Shown here in pieces: positions 1 to 9,868 of a DNA stretch of 64,000 nucleotides. Within the stretch, counting starts at the first letter, position 1. Every line of letters starts with the position of its first letter. The DNA is from a bacterium (GTDB lineage Bacteria > SZUA-79 > Acidulodesulfobacterales > Acidulodesulfobacteraceae): contig JAJZBN010000001.1 of NCBI GenBank assembly GCA_021798875.1, forward strand, positions 188,663-252,662, read 5' to 3'. The translations under genes were made by a program, and so were the position numbers. Under the pieces are notes generated by a model. It saw nothing but the letters and a program-made list of their open reading frames with translations, was not told where the DNA came from and did no database searches.

Positions 1-75
1 TAAAATAAATGCGGCAAATAACGGTAAATAATTTATAATTTGATTTATTTTTCTTATTTTATTTATAATATCCAT
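1..75 (-). CDS. N-terminus of a gene running off the left edge
   Basis: An ATG at 73-75 opens 25 codons that stay open to the window edge. The peptide has a basic, Asn/Ile-rich start followed by a hydrophobic run (YLPLFAAFIL), as in a signal peptide or membrane anchor. It begins 17 bases after the tamB stop on the same strand. In many diderms tamB neighbours tamA (a BamA-family barrel), so an exported protein is plausible, but nothing visible identifies the family. Confidence 0.4.
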   Translation of the reverse strand, partial: MDIINKIRKINQIINYLPLFAAFIL

Positions 76-92
76 TGTTTTTATTTTAAATT

Positions 93-3000
93 TTAGTAAA
101 ATCTGAAGTGAAAAACTATATTGCCGCCCACTTCGCTGAAAACGTTTGAATTATTTGGAGCAAGCTCGTTATTTTCCCATACTCCTATAACGGAAATATG
201 AGGGGAAATTTTATAAGTGACGGTAGCGGATTGCGACGACTGGGAAGACGCTATATCGCTGTATGAAACCGACAGCCGCTTTGTCAAGTTTTTAGAAACG
301 GTTACCTGAGGTGCGGCACTGTGCGTTATCGCCGAATAACCTGGGGTTATCGACATATTTTTAAAGCCGAAATAGCTCGATATAGTTCCGGTAACGCTCT
401 GCTCGACCCCTCCGCCTATCGCCGAAGCGGCTTCCGAAGCGGCTATTCCTCCGGCGGAAGAAGCATAAACCGAGTTAGCCGAAGTGCCGAGCGCGAGCAT
501 CGAAACTATGCTTAACTCAGAAAGAGGCGGAGTCGATGAAAGGTTAACGTTAAAATTAAGCATCGATCCGCTTGCGTTCATTCTTATTATATATTGATTT
601 ATATAAGTTCTCGCCGCGACGTCGAAAGTAGGATTTATTTTATACCTGTTATTAAAATCTAAATTTGCGTATGACAGTTTCAGTTCGGTTCCCCTAAAAA
701 ATATATCGCCCTTTTCGGCATTAGCCGTTCCTATAATTACGGGATTATCGAGCGTGCCGAGAATATTAAGGTCGGCGCTGAAATTCGTATTTATTATATT
801 ATTTCTTATCTCTATTTTCTTTTTCGACGTTACCTTAACATTCAGCCTCGGATTGGTTAAACTTACCGGAGACGCCTGAGTTACCGCGTTGTATCTTTTA
901 TAGCTTAAAAGAAACGACGAAAAATTTATTTTCTTATCGTACATGGCTTTTTTAATTTTTACGCTTCCGTATAAAATCGGGTTGTCCGGCCTCCCCGAAA
1001 AACCCAGTCTTCCGCTCATTTTTGCGTAAAAATAGTCGGACGCCCTGTAAACCGCGGAATTAAAATTAGTTCCTAATCTATAATAAGATGGTAAAAAATT
1101 GTGCAGCCTTATAACGCCGCGAGCCGAAAAAATGCCGTTAAGCATTCTGAATCTTGCTTTTTTGATATAAATCATGTTTTTATTAAACGTAATCTGCGCA
1201 AAAATTCTTGAAGCCGCAAATGAAGAATAAACGGACGGTTCAATCAGCCCCCTCTTGATATTTGCAAATCCGTATATTTCCGGAGATGCGAAAGGTCCGA
1301 ATATTACCGCAGAAGCAGTCGCAAATCCGGATGAATTTATTATTTTGTTAGTAAAAATTCCGAGAACCCATAAATCCGTTCTGTCGTTTAATATTATATG
1401 GTATTTTCGCGGAGTTATATAACCTCTTAGCTGAAAATAGTTATTGCCGCCTTTGAGCTTAAAACCGCTGAATTCAACGGTTCTATCCATATAAGAAATT
1501 TTAATATTTTTGGTATTTTGCAGGAAAAAAGGACCGTGTTTTAAATACAAATAATCTAATTTGGAAAAAATATACGAATTTTTAAAATTAGAAAGTTTTC
1601 CGCTGCCGAAAATTCCGCCGGAAAGCCTGAACAAAGTTTTTCTGTAATTAACGCTTAACATTTTTATATTCGTAATAAAATTGTAGGGATAACCTTTTTC
1701 CAATAAAATTTTAGCTTTCGTGTCAAGCGTATTGTCCATAGCAAATAAACGAAGTTTCATTTTTCTTTTCGAAGAATTGACGACGGCTTTTATAGCGCCC
1801 AGACGATAATCTTTAACAAAAACGTTTTCTGCATCGACGGAACCGGAAATATCAGGCAGATTAAAAGTGCCGCCTAAATGCAAATCGGCATCGGCGATTC
1901 CTTTTACCGAATATTTTTTTAAAAAATTGAAATTTAAATACGAAAGGTTAATGCCGTTTGAAACTACATTTATATCGTAATTATCATGGCCGCCGCCGTT
2001 TTGTCCGTTAGCGCTTCTTCCTGCGGTTCCGTTAAAATTCAAAACGCCGTAAGAGTTAAAATATGCGCCGCCGTATAAGCCTCTAAGTTCATATAAATTC
2101 AATATTTTTTTAGTAACCGAAAATTTAAAATTAACTTTGTTAACGTTTTGACCGTATATAACTGCTTTCTTAGAATTTCCCGCCGCCGTTAAAACTGGAT
2201 TTTTTAGTTTCCCTTCGATATTTCCTTCGGAATTAAAAACGGCAAAGAAACCGGTATGCGACGCCGCAAGGTTTTTTGCATTAAAATATCCGTTAATCAG
2301 CTCTTGACGGGAAATTTTGTCCTTATAAATTTCTCCGTTAAAATTAAACATCCCCTTTCCGTCCGTGCCGTTTTCTTTTAGTCTTACTTTTTTTACGATA
2401 ACCTTGCCGCTTCCGGTTATATTAAAGTTTGCGGTTCCGGTAAACGGAGCCGTATATCCGTTTATAAAAAGCCTGTTAAACCTGTTTTTAAACTTAAAAC
2501 ATATATCGTGAAGTTTGCCGGTTATATTACCGGTTAAAATTCCCTCCGCCGTTGGATTAAAATACCGGCTTTTATATTTATCGACAAGACCAATTTTCGG
2601 CAGTTTGCCGTAAGAAGCTTGAAAATTTAAATTTAAATATTTTTTTTCGTAATTAATTTTCCCTCCTAAAACGCCTTTTACGGTTTCCGATAAAATTCCG
2701 GTATGCTTTATAACAATATATTTATCGTTTACTAAAACCGCTCCGTTAAGTAAAATTCCGTTTCCGTAATTAATCCTGTATATCGTATTTATTCCTTTTT
2801 TGTTTTTAAATTTAAGCTGTTCGACCGGTTTAAGCAAATTTATTTTTTCTATATTAGCAATGTAAAAATTTTTGCCGAAATTTAAAAAAGTCGTAATACT
2901 GCCGCTTGCTTCAGCCTTTAACTGCGGAATTTTTTCCGTATCGTAAAAATCGATCAGCTTTCCAACGTCTATTCCTTTTAATACAGATTTAAATCTGCCT

Positions 3001-4109
3001 TCTTTTTCGTTAAGATTTATACTGCCCTTAGAACTGAACGTGCCGTTAAAAGTTTTAAGGTTGATTTTTTTGAATTTTATAATATTATTTTTGTCTTTTG
3101 AGCCGTTTCTGTCAAACGTACATATTATTTTTCCGCTTTTAAAATCGCCTCCCGAAAAAACCGTATCTTTTAATGTAATTACAGCTTTAGACTTTAACCT
3201 TCCGGCAGCCGCTCCTATTACATTCACGTTTGCCCGCAGTTTTCCTTTTAAAGCCGGAAGCTCATCGAAGCGTTTTGAAAAAAAAGAAAGATCGCTTACT
3301 TTTAATATCGTAGTATCGTTAATTTTTTTAATAATTTCCGGAAATAAAATTTTTTTCTTTAATTCCAGAATCCCGCCGGATGAAACGTTAAAATATTTAT
3401 TTTCCAATATTACTTTTCGGTAATATACAAAACCTTTTGCATAATGTATCTCTTCAGCGCTTGAGCGGTAAAACCCTCCATATTTTAAATTGCCGGATTT
3501 TAAAAATATATAAGGAATATCGTATTTAAGATATATGCCGGCGTTTTTATAAACGAACGGCATTTTAGAAGGCTTTTTATAAACGGTAAGATTTATTTTT
3601 TTAAGATTAAGAAGTATTTTTTTATCTTCGTCGTTAAAGTTGAAACTGCCGCCTGATATTTCTATCTTATCGAATGAAACCGAAATTAAAGTGTTTGGAC
3701 GCTTAACGGAAAATTCTTTTATTACCGAAGCTATTTTTTTATAGTTATAAAATTTATTATTCTTTATTAAAACATATAAGTAGGGATTAATTATATTTAT
3801 TTTATAAATATTTAACTTTCTGCCGAAAATATTAACGTGTCCGACGTTTATATCGATTTGTTTAATCTTTGCCAAATTTTTAATTTTTACGCCGTAAATA
3901 CTTATTTGCGGAGAAAAAATAGAAAATCTTATTCGTTTTAACGTTACCGTTTTTTTAAGTTTTTTGGAAAGATAAGAAGATATATAGGTTTTTGCTATAT
4001 ATGCAAAATAGGAAGATTCTAAAAAAGAAACGGCGCTTGCCGAAATTGCGATGATAATAAACAGCAGAACTGCAAGATAAATTTTAATCTTTTTGTCATA
4101 TTTTTTCAT
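93..4109 (-). CDS. tamB: TamB-like translocation/assembly module protein (DUF490)
   Basis: A 1338-residue protein with an N-terminal membrane anchor (about residues 9-30, preceded by Lys) and a very long body of repeated short beta-rich segments, typical of the AsmA/TamB bridge-like lipid-transfer superfamily. The C-terminal 300 residues look like the DUF490/TamB domain, including a Ser/Ala-rich stretch (about 1235-1270) and a final strand ending in aromatic residues (FHFRFY). Known family role: anchored in the inner membrane, spans the periplasm, and acts in outer-membrane protein assembly or phospholipid transport. Its start overlaps the end of the response-regulator gene by 14 bases, indicating co-transcription. 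Length is near that of proteobacterial TamB. Family assignment is fairly sure; the exact cargo is unknown. Confidence 0.85.
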   Translation of the reverse strand: MKKYDKKIKIYLAVLLFIIIAISASAVSFLESSYFAYIAKTYISSYLSKKLKKTVTLKRIRFSIFSPQISIYGVKIKNLAKIKQIDINVGHVNIFGRKLNIYKINIINPYLYVLIKNNKFYNYKKIASVIKEFSVKRPNTLISVSFDKIEISGGSFNFNDEDKKILLNLKKINLTVYKKPSKMPFVYKNAGIYLKYDIPYIFLKSGNLKYGGFYRSSAEEIHYAKGFVYYRKVILENKYFNVSSGGILELKKKILFPEIIKKINDTTILKVSDLSFFSKRFDELPALKGKLRANVNVIGAAAGRLKSKAVITLKDTVFSGGDFKSGKIICTFDRNGSKDKNNIIKFKKINLKTFNGTFSSKGSINLNEKEGRFKSVLKGIDVGKLIDFYDTEKIPQLKAEASGSITTFLNFGKNFYIANIEKINLLKPVEQLKFKNKKGINTIYRINYGNGILLNGAVLVNDKYIVIKHTGILSETVKGVLGGKINYEKKYLNLNFQASYGKLPKIGLVDKYKSRYFNPTAEGILTGNITGKLHDICFKFKNRFNRLFINGYTAPFTGTANFNITGSGKVIVKKVRLKENGTDGKGMFNFNGEIYKDKISRQELINGYFNAKNLAASHTGFFAVFNSEGNIEGKLKNPVLTAAGNSKKAVIYGQNVNKVNFKFSVTKKILNLYELRGLYGGAYFNSYGVLNFNGTAGRSANGQNGGGHDNYDINVVSNGINLSYLNFNFLKKYSVKGIADADLHLGGTFNLPDISGSVDAENVFVKDYRLGAIKAVVNSSKRKMKLRLFAMDNTLDTKAKILLEKGYPYNFITNIKMLSVNYRKTLFRLSGGIFGSGKLSNFKNSYIFSKLDYLYLKHGPFFLQNTKNIKISYMDRTVEFSGFKLKGGNNYFQLRGYITPRKYHIILNDRTDLWVLGIFTNKIINSSGFATASAVIFGPFASPEIYGFANIKRGLIEPSVYSSFAASRIFAQITFNKNMIYIKKARFRMLNGIFSARGVIRLHNFLPSYYRLGTNFNSAVYRASDYFYAKMSGRLGFSGRPDNPILYGSVKIKKAMYDKKINFSSFLLSYKRYNAVTQASPVSLTNPRLNVKVTSKKKIEIRNNIINTNFSADLNILGTLDNPVIIGTANAEKGDIFFRGTELKLSYANLDFNNRYKINPTFDVAARTYINQYIIRMNASGSMLNFNVNLSSTPPLSELSIVSMLALGTSANSVYASSAGGIAASEAASAIGGGVEQSVTGTISSYFGFKNMSITPGYSAITHSAAPQVTVSKNLTKRLSVSYSDIASSQSSQSATVTYKISPHISVIGVWENNELAPNNSNVFSEVGGNIVFHFRFY

Positions 4110-4824
4110 CTATAAATTTATAGCCTACGCCTCTTATAGTTTCAATAAACTTGACAGATTCGTCTATCTCGATATTAGACCTGAGCCGTCTTATGTGAAC
4201 GTCGACCGTCCTTGGTTCGACGAAAGAATCGCTTCCCCATACGTTGTCTAAAAGTTTCTCGCGCGAAAAAACGTCCCCTGCGTAAGTCATCAAAAAAATA
4301 AGAAGTTTAAATTCTATAGGGCTGAGTTTTATCTCGGTATCTTTTACCATGACGCTGTGTTTAAGAACGTTAATAGTAATATTTTTAAAACCGAAACCGT
4401 CGGATATTTTCTCCGCCTTATTATTTTCATTTTCTACGGCGTTTGCCGGAGGCACCCTTCTTAAAATAGTTCTTACTCGAGCAAGAAGTTCCGCTACCGA
4501 AAAAGGTTTGGTTATATAGTCTTCGGCTCCGGACTCAAAACCCAGCACCTTATCGACCTCTTCCTGCTTTGCGGAAAGAAATATTACCGGAACCGCCGAA
4601 AAATTTGCCGTTCTTTTTATTCTTTTGCAAACTTCGTAGCCGTTAATATCCGGAAGCATTATATCTAATATCAGCAGATCGGGCTTAAAAACTTCCGATG
4701 CCCTCAATCCGTCAAATCCGTTAAAAGCAAACTCTACTTTATAGCCTTCTTTAGCAAGATTATATTTTAAAAGTTCGACCAAATCAGGTTCGTCGTCTAT
4801 TATAAGTACGTTGGCTTTATACAT
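4096..4824 (-). CDS. OmpR/PhoB-family two-component response regulator
   Basis: 242 residues. Residues 5-120 form a receiver domain with the acidic pair D10-D11, phospho-acceptor D54 in LILDIMLPD, the conserved Ser of FLSAK and the Lys of TKPF. After a short linker, the C-terminal 100 residues form a winged-helix DNA-binding domain (LSPIEFKLL...VDVHIRRLR...GVGYKF). The layout is PhoB-like, but no histidine kinase is adjacent: the next gene is tamB, with a 14-base overlap. The signal is therefore not deducible from context; an envelope-related role is only suggested by the coupling to tamB. Confidence 0.9.
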   Translation of the reverse strand: MYKANVLIIDDEPDLVELLKYNLAKEGYKVEFAFNGFDGLRASEVFKPDLLILDIMLPDINGYEVCKRIKRTANFSAVPVIFLSAKQEEVDKVLGFESGAEDYITKPFSVAELLARVRTILRRVPPANAVENENNKAEKISDGFGFKNITINVLKHSVMVKDTEIKLSPIEFKLLIFLMTYAGDVFSREKLLDNVWGSDSFVEPRTVDVHIRRLRSNIEIDESVKFIETIRGVGYKFIDEKI

Positions 4825-4856
4825 ACTAAATAATACAACATAAAAAACGGTTCATG

Positions 4857-6032
4857 TCAAGAATTTTCCTCATCTATTCTCCGCCTTGCTTCCAGTATCT
4901 CGTCTATGCCTTTTAAAAAAGCGCCGAAACAGGCGGGATCGAAAGCCGCCCCAGGCTTCATTTCGTCTTTCATTATCCTGAGGGTTTCTTCCAGCGTATA
5001 AGCCGGTTTATATATTCTTTTATTTATAAGCGCGTCGAAAACGTCGGCTATCTTAGTAATCCGTCCGGAAAGCGGTATGGCGTCGCCCTTCAAACCGTTA
5101 GGATATCCGCTTCCGTCGTAATTTTCGTGATGCGATAATGCTATAACCGCGCCTTCCTTTAATGTATTAGACTCCGAATCCTTTAATATATTATATCCTA
5201 TTACGGTGTGCGACTTCATAATTTCAAATTCGTTTTTATCCAATCGTCCGGGTTTCAATAGAATATTATCCGGTATTCCGACCTTGCCTATATCGTGCAT
5301 GGGAGAGGAATTCAATATATTCTCCCGATAAACGCCGTCCATTCCAAGTTCTTTTGCTATAATTGCGGCATAATGAGACATTCTGGCAATATGGTTTCCG
5401 GTGTCTTCGTCCCTGTATTCCGCTAAAACCATTAAGCTGTTAATAGAATCGTGCTCCATTTTATAAACGTCGTCTATTGTTTTTTGATAATACGATTCTA
5501 TGGCAAGCGTTATATCGATAGACAGCATTTTCTGTACCGAATTAAGTATCGATATAGACTCTTCGCTGTCTATGCCTTTTTCTTTACAGCATTTTATAAC
5601 GGCATTAGTTATAAGCGTATTGTAATATCCGTAACTACCTATATAAACCGAAGGAGATATCTTATAAACGTAATGCGCAAAACCGACTATAACCCTGTTA
5701 ATAAAATAATTTTCGTCATACGTCAATCCGAACAGCTGCTTAATATAGTGGGACTGAGTAAGTTTCAGCTGCTCCAAAAGGTCGGGTCTTGAATTAATAA
5801 TTTTAGCGGTTTCTTCGATATTCAGCAAATAATCGTAAAAATCCGAAGCTATTTTTAAAGAATTATTTTCTATACATTCCGTTATTTTACCTATGCCGTC
5901 TATGTCTTTTTGCGTAAAATGAGTCAAATCTTTTAAAAGTTTTACATTGTTTTGACCGAAAAGACCGTAAATGCCTATAACGCCCTTTTCGGTCATTTTA
6001 TTTTTTTTTAATATGTCGTCCAATCTGCTCAT
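4857..6032 (-). CDS. globin-coupled HD-GYP phosphodiesterase
   Basis: 391 residues with two domains. Residues about 20-185 resemble the protoglobin/globin-coupled-sensor fold: an all-helical region with a candidate proximal haem ligand H120 in VGFAHYVYKI, followed by the family-like YIGSYGYY. Residues about 195-385 are an HD-GYP domain with H246-D247 (MHDIGKVGIP), a second metal-site His in KSHTVIGY, and the full HHENYDGSGYP signature at 301-311, so the catalytic site looks intact. Expected function: haem-based sensing of O2, NO or CO controlling c-di-GMP (or related cyclic dinucleotide) hydrolysis. The start is preceded by an AGGAG-like site. It lies 32 bases upstream of the response regulator on the same strand. 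Confidence 0.85.
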   Translation of the reverse strand: MSRLDDILKKNKMTEKGVIGIYGLFGQNNVKLLKDLTHFTQKDIDGIGKITECIENNSLKIASDFYDYLLNIEETAKIINSRPDLLEQLKLTQSHYIKQLFGLTYDENYFINRVIVGFAHYVYKISPSVYIGSYGYYNTLITNAVIKCCKEKGIDSEESISILNSVQKMLSIDITLAIESYYQKTIDDVYKMEHDSINSLMVLAEYRDEDTGNHIARMSHYAAIIAKELGMDGVYRENILNSSPMHDIGKVGIPDNILLKPGRLDKNEFEIMKSHTVIGYNILKDSESNTLKEGAVIALSHHENYDGSGYPNGLKGDAIPLSGRITKIADVFDALINKRIYKPAYTLEETLRIMKDEMKPGAAFDPACFGAFLKGIDEILEARRRIDEENS

Positions 6033-6075
6033 AAATTCTCCTTTTTTTAAACTGCCAAGACCTGTTTATTGATAT

Positions 6076-7176
6076 TTATTGAGTTTTATTTCTATCGTAT
6101 TCTTCCGCCGTGTCGGCTATTTTTAAACTCTGATTCATATTCCTCGGATGAAATTTTGCATGCTGTTCTTTCAAATGAGATATATCGGTATGCGTGTAAA
6201 TTTCCGTAGTGGAAATACTCGAATGACCAAGCATCTGCTGAATCGACCTTAAATCCGCACCGCCCCCAAGAAGGTGAGTAGCAAAAGTATGCCTTAACAT
6301 ATGCGGAGTTATATTTTTATCTATTTTAGCGAGAAGCGCCGATTTTTTAATAATTTTCCACAAACCCTGTCTTGTTAAAGGCAGTCCTTTTGCCGTAATA
6401 AACAGATACGCTTTTCCGGTATTTTTAGATTTAACTGCGTATTTTTGCCTGAGCGGCAGATAAACTTTAAGCATCTCTTTAAAAGGCGTTCCAAAAGGAA
6501 CTATTCTTTCTTTAGAGCCTTTGCCTATTACTCTCGCAAAATTTAAATCAAAGTTGAAATTATCCAGTTTTATGTCCGCAAGTTCGGAAATTCTCAGTCC
6601 GCTTGAATATAAAAATTCTATTATTGCTTTATTTCTAAGATTTTCAAATTTGTCCGCATCCGGGTCTTTTCTTTTTCGTATTCTTCCCTGTCCCGTAAAC
6701 TCGACAGATAAAATTTTTCTTATCTCTTCTTCCGTAAGAAAATCGGGCAGTTTCTTTGCCGTAAAAGGATAATCTATATCTTTAAAAGGAAATTCCGTTA
6801 CAATGCCGCGTTTAAATAAAAATTTATAAAATCCTTTAATAGACGAGTAAAACCTCGCCCTTGTTTTTCCGCTTAAATTTAATTCGGAAAGATAAGACAG
6901 GAAATCCTGAAAAAAAAGGGGCGAAAGTTCTTTAAAATTAATATTTTTGTCCGCTAAAAAGCCGCGAAATTTCATTAAATCCAAATAATATGAAGAAACG
7001 GTATTAAGGCTTAAACCTCTTTCTATTTTAAGAAAAGATATATAGTTTTCTATAAAAGCCTCAAGTTCGTCTTTTTTAATCGGATTTTTAATAGGAATCG
7101 TTCCTTCATCCATAATTTTGCATTTTGCCGTACTTTTGCATTTCATTTTGCCGCGCTCGAATGTAATAATCGGCAC
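6076..7176 (-). CDS. xerD: tyrosine recombinase XerC/XerD family
   Basis: 366 residues with an N-terminal SAM-like core-binding domain (about 33-125) and a C-terminal catalytic domain holding the whole set R195, K219, H292, R295, H318 and Y327 (SGLRISEL, HMLRHTFATHLL, LGHSSISTTEIYTH). Expected role is dif-site resolution of chromosome dimers. An insertion rich in Lys and Arg near 160-175 separates the two domains. The outermost start is a GTG two bases after aroB; ATGs at codons 11 and 22 are equally possible because no clear ribosome site decides. XerC versus XerD cannot be separated here, and an integrase of a lost element is less likely given the housekeeping neighbours. Confidence 0.85.
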   Translation of the reverse strand: MPIITFERGKMKCKSTAKCKIMDEGTIPIKNPIKKDELEAFIENYISFLKIERGLSLNTVSSYYLDLMKFRGFLADKNINFKELSPLFFQDFLSYLSELNLSGKTRARFYSSIKGFYKFLFKRGIVTEFPFKDIDYPFTAKKLPDFLTEEEIRKILSVEFTGQGRIRKRKDPDADKFENLRNKAIIEFLYSSGLRISELADIKLDNFNFDLNFARVIGKGSKERIVPFGTPFKEMLKVYLPLRQKYAVKSKNTGKAYLFITAKGLPLTRQGLWKIIKKSALLAKIDKNITPHMLRHTFATHLLGGGADLRSIQQMLGHSSISTTEIYTHTDISHLKEQHAKFHPRNMNQSLKIADTAEEYDRNKTQ

Positions 7177-7177
7177 T

Positions 7178-8314
7178 TTAATAATTTTGCGTTTTTTTTA
7201 ACTTCACCGACTCGGTCAAATAGTTAAATATAAGTCCAAAATCCAGCATTTTAAATTCATATGCTCCTATTCCTTTTATAAGCACGAATTTTATCTGTTT
7301 ATCCGCCACTTTTTTGTCTAATTTCATTGCGTTTACGTACTGTTCGGGAGTAAAATCCGGAACGTCCGCCGGCAGACCCGAATTTATTATTAAATTTTTA
7401 ATTCTCGCTGCGTCTTCATCGCCGCACAATCCAAGATGTTTAGAGAGATTTGCGGCAAAAACCATTCCTATGGCTACCGCCTCGCCGTGTTTAATATTTT
7501 CATAATTATATAAAGTCTCTACCGCATGCCCCAGACTGTGCCCGAAATTTAAAACGGAACGCAGTCCCGATTCTTTCTCGTCCTGATTGACTATATCAGC
7601 TTTAATAGAACACGACTTTTCAATTATATGAATTAAACATTTTTCGTCGTAAGCAAGGATTTTTTTATAATTAGATTCGAGATAGGAAAAAAAATTTGCG
7701 TCTAACGAAGCTCCGTATTTTATGACTTCGGCAAATCCGTTGGCTAACTCTCTTTTATCCAGCGTTTTAAGAAGATTTACGTCGATAAATACGGCTCTCG
7801 GCTGATAAAAAGAGCCTATAAGATTTTTTCCTTTAGGATGGTCTATGCCCGTTTTTCCGCCTACGCTCGAATCTACGTCGGCAAGCAAAGTAGTCGGAAC
7901 CTGAATGAAGTTAATTCCCCTTAGATACGTAGCCGCGGCAAATCCCGCAATATCGCCGACAACTCCGCCTCCGAAAGCTATTATATAATCGGACCTTTCC
8001 ATCCTTTTATCTATAAGCCGGTCGTAAATATCCGAAAGATATTTAAGGCTCTTGGTAGATTCCCCGTCGGGAAGGACGATAAAATCAAAATTTTCTATTC
8101 CGCATTTTTTAAGAAAATCGGAAAATTTATCTCCGTATAAACCATGAACGGTTTTAGAAGTTACGGCTAAAAACCCCGCTTTTAAATTTACGGCGGCGGA
8201 ATTTAAAAGCGAAACCGCTTTATCCGCTGAAACTCCGCCTATAATTCCGGCGTCTATTACTATATCGTAGCCGTTTTTCTTTCCGCCTGTTTCCGGTTCG
8301 ACCCTTATTTTCAT
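7178..8314 (-). CDS. aroB: 3-dehydroquinate synthase
   Basis: 378 residues of the AroB family, which converts DAHP to 3-dehydroquinate in the shikimate pathway. Visible hallmarks are the NAD-binding GGGVVGDIAGFAAATYLRG segment, QVPTTLLADVDSSVGGKTGID, the lysine-rich HPKGKNLIGSFYQP loop, and the metal-ligand motifs FAEVIKYG and LNFGHSLGHAVE. Length is normal. The stop is immediately followed by the start of the recombinase gene, so the two are likely co-transcribed. Confidence 0.95.
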   Translation of the reverse strand: MKIRVEPETGGKKNGYDIVIDAGIIGGVSADKAVSLLNSAAVNLKAGFLAVTSKTVHGLYGDKFSDFLKKCGIENFDFIVLPDGESTKSLKYLSDIYDRLIDKRMERSDYIIAFGGGVVGDIAGFAAATYLRGINFIQVPTTLLADVDSSVGGKTGIDHPKGKNLIGSFYQPRAVFIDVNLLKTLDKRELANGFAEVIKYGASLDANFFSYLESNYKKILAYDEKCLIHIIEKSCSIKADIVNQDEKESGLRSVLNFGHSLGHAVETLYNYENIKHGEAVAIGMVFAANLSKHLGLCGDEDAARIKNLIINSGLPADVPDFTPEQYVNAMKLDKKVADKQIKFVLIKGIGAYEFKMLDFGLIFNYLTESVKLKKTQNY

Positions 8315-8392
8315 ACCGTATGCTTCAGCTTTACTAAAAAAATAAAATTATAATTTATATATTATATTATTTTATAAATCAAATATTTTAAC

Positions 8393-9868
8393 TTATTTAA
8401 CCTTGGCGGACTTAGAATTAGAAAAAGAATTTTTTGAAAAATTCTGTCTTTTGGAATTTCCGAATCTGTATGAATTTAACGGTTTTTTTGAACTTTGCGT
8501 ACCCGTAAACCCTGACGGCTTAAAAGATTTTGCAGTATTTGCCGAAATATTTAAATCGTTAGAAAAGCCTCTTTCCGCCCCTGCGTTAAAACGGCTCTGT
8601 CTTCCTCTCGACGTTTTACGCTGAGCCGTTCTCGGCCTTCCTTTAAACTGTCCGTCGTAATTGTTATGCGACACGGTCTTTTCCTCCGCCGCTATATTAA
8701 TATTTGCGGGAGGCACGAAACTGTCGAACATAACCCTCGGTATTTCACGTTTTATAAACCTTTCTATCTCTTTCAAGAAACGCATTTCTTCTCTGTCAAC
8801 TAATGAAACCGCTCTTCCGCTTGACCCCGCTCTTCCGGTTCTTCCAATGCGGTGAACGTAATCTTCGGCTGCGTTAGGCAGTTCAAAATTGACCACATAC
8901 GGCAGGCGGTCTATATCGATACCTCTCGACGCCACGTCCGTAGCAACCAAAGCGGTTACCGAACCGTTTTTAAACTGATTGAGCGCCTTAATTCTTGCGG
9001 GCTGGCTTTTGTTTCCGTGTATTGCGGTCGCCGAAATTCCGTCTGCCGCAAGCTTATCCGCAAGCCTGTTCGCTCCGTTTTTAGTGCGCGTAAAAATAAG
9101 CACCTGCTCCCATTTATGATGTTTAATGAGATGAGATAACAGATGGCTTTTTAACTTCTGCGAAACCATATGGACGCTCTGATCGACTAATTCCGAAGCC
9201 GAATTCTGTTTTTCTCCCTGCACGAAAGCAGGATTGCGAAGAACAAACTCGGACAGCGACTTTATTTTTTCCGAAAAAGTTGCCGAAAACAACAGATTTT
9301 GCCTCTGTTTCGGCAAAAGCGCTATAATTTTTTTAATATCGACTATAAAACCCATATCCAGCATTCTGTCCGCTTCGTCCAGAACTAAAATTTGAATTCC
9401 CGATAAATCCACCGTCCTTTGTCCCGCATGGTCGAGAAGTCTTCCTGGCGTAGCCACTAATATATCCACGTTGCGCCTTAAAGCCTTTATCTGCGGAACT
9501 ATGCTCATTCCTCCAAAAACGGACGTCGATTTAAGCGGAAGGTATTTTCCGTACATTTTCACCGATTCCTCGACCTGCACAGCAAGCTCTCTCGTAGGAA
9601 CCAGCACTAAGCACCTCGGCTTAGACTTTAAATTATTATTGGAATTTGAAAGCATATGAAGTATAGGAAGCGTAAAAGCCGCCGTTTTCCCCGTTCCGGT
9701 CTGCGCTCCCGCAAGAAGGTCCTTTCCCGAAAGCACTATCGGGATAGACTTAGCCTGAACCGCCGTCGGATTTTCATAACCCGCATCGGCAATCGCCTTC
9801 ATCAAATTTTCCGATAAATTTAAATCTTTAAAACTCATTTCTTCAACCGTCTTTAATTTTTGCAACAT
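8393..9868 (-). CDS. DEAD-box ATP-dependent RNA helicase, RhlE-like
   Basis: 491 residues. RecA-like domain 1 shows a Q motif (NPTAVQAKSIP), Walker A AQTGTGKT, PTRELAVQ, DEAD and SAT. Domain 2 shows the ATDVASRGID and HRIGRTGRAG motifs. The C-terminal 100 residues form a basic Ser/Asn/Arg/Phe-rich tail, expected to bind RNA nonspecifically. Such helicases act in ribosome assembly, mRNA turnover and cold adaptation. A strong AGGAGG lies about 14 bases before the ATG. It is the first gene of the leftward housekeeping block. Confidence 0.93.
   Translation of the reverse strand: MLQKLKTVEEMSFKDLNLSENLMKAIADAGYENPTAVQAKSIPIVLSGKDLLAGAQTGTGKTAAFTLPILHMLSNSNNNLKSKPRCLVLVPTRELAVQVEESVKMYGKYLPLKSTSVFGGMSIVPQIKALRRNVDILVATPGRLLDHAGQRTVDLSGIQILVLDEADRMLDMGFIVDIKKIIALLPKQRQNLLFSATFSEKIKSLSEFVLRNPAFVQGEKQNSASELVDQSVHMVSQKLKSHLLSHLIKHHKWEQVLIFTRTKNGANRLADKLAADGISATAIHGNKSQPARIKALNQFKNGSVTALVATDVASRGIDIDRLPYVVNFELPNAAEDYVHRIGRTGRAGSSGRAVSLVDREEMRFLKEIERFIKREIPRVMFDSFVPPANINIAAEEKTVSHNNYDGQFKGRPRTAQRKTSRGRQSRFNAGAERGFSNDLNISANTAKSFKPSGFTGTQSSKKPLNSYRFGNSKRQNFSKNSFSNSKSAKVK

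Noticed and set aside
3040..3423. 127-codon plus-strand open frame inside tamB
   Set aside because: Antisense of a long, well-supported gene; no recognisable domain and no ribosome site.
5451..5792. 113-codon plus-strand open frame inside the HD-GYP gene
   Set aside because: Lies opposite a gene with clear catalytic motifs and has no family features.
8403..9139. Several plus-strand frames opposite the DEAD-box helicase
   Set aside because: Shadows of the helicase coding strand; no own start signals or domains.
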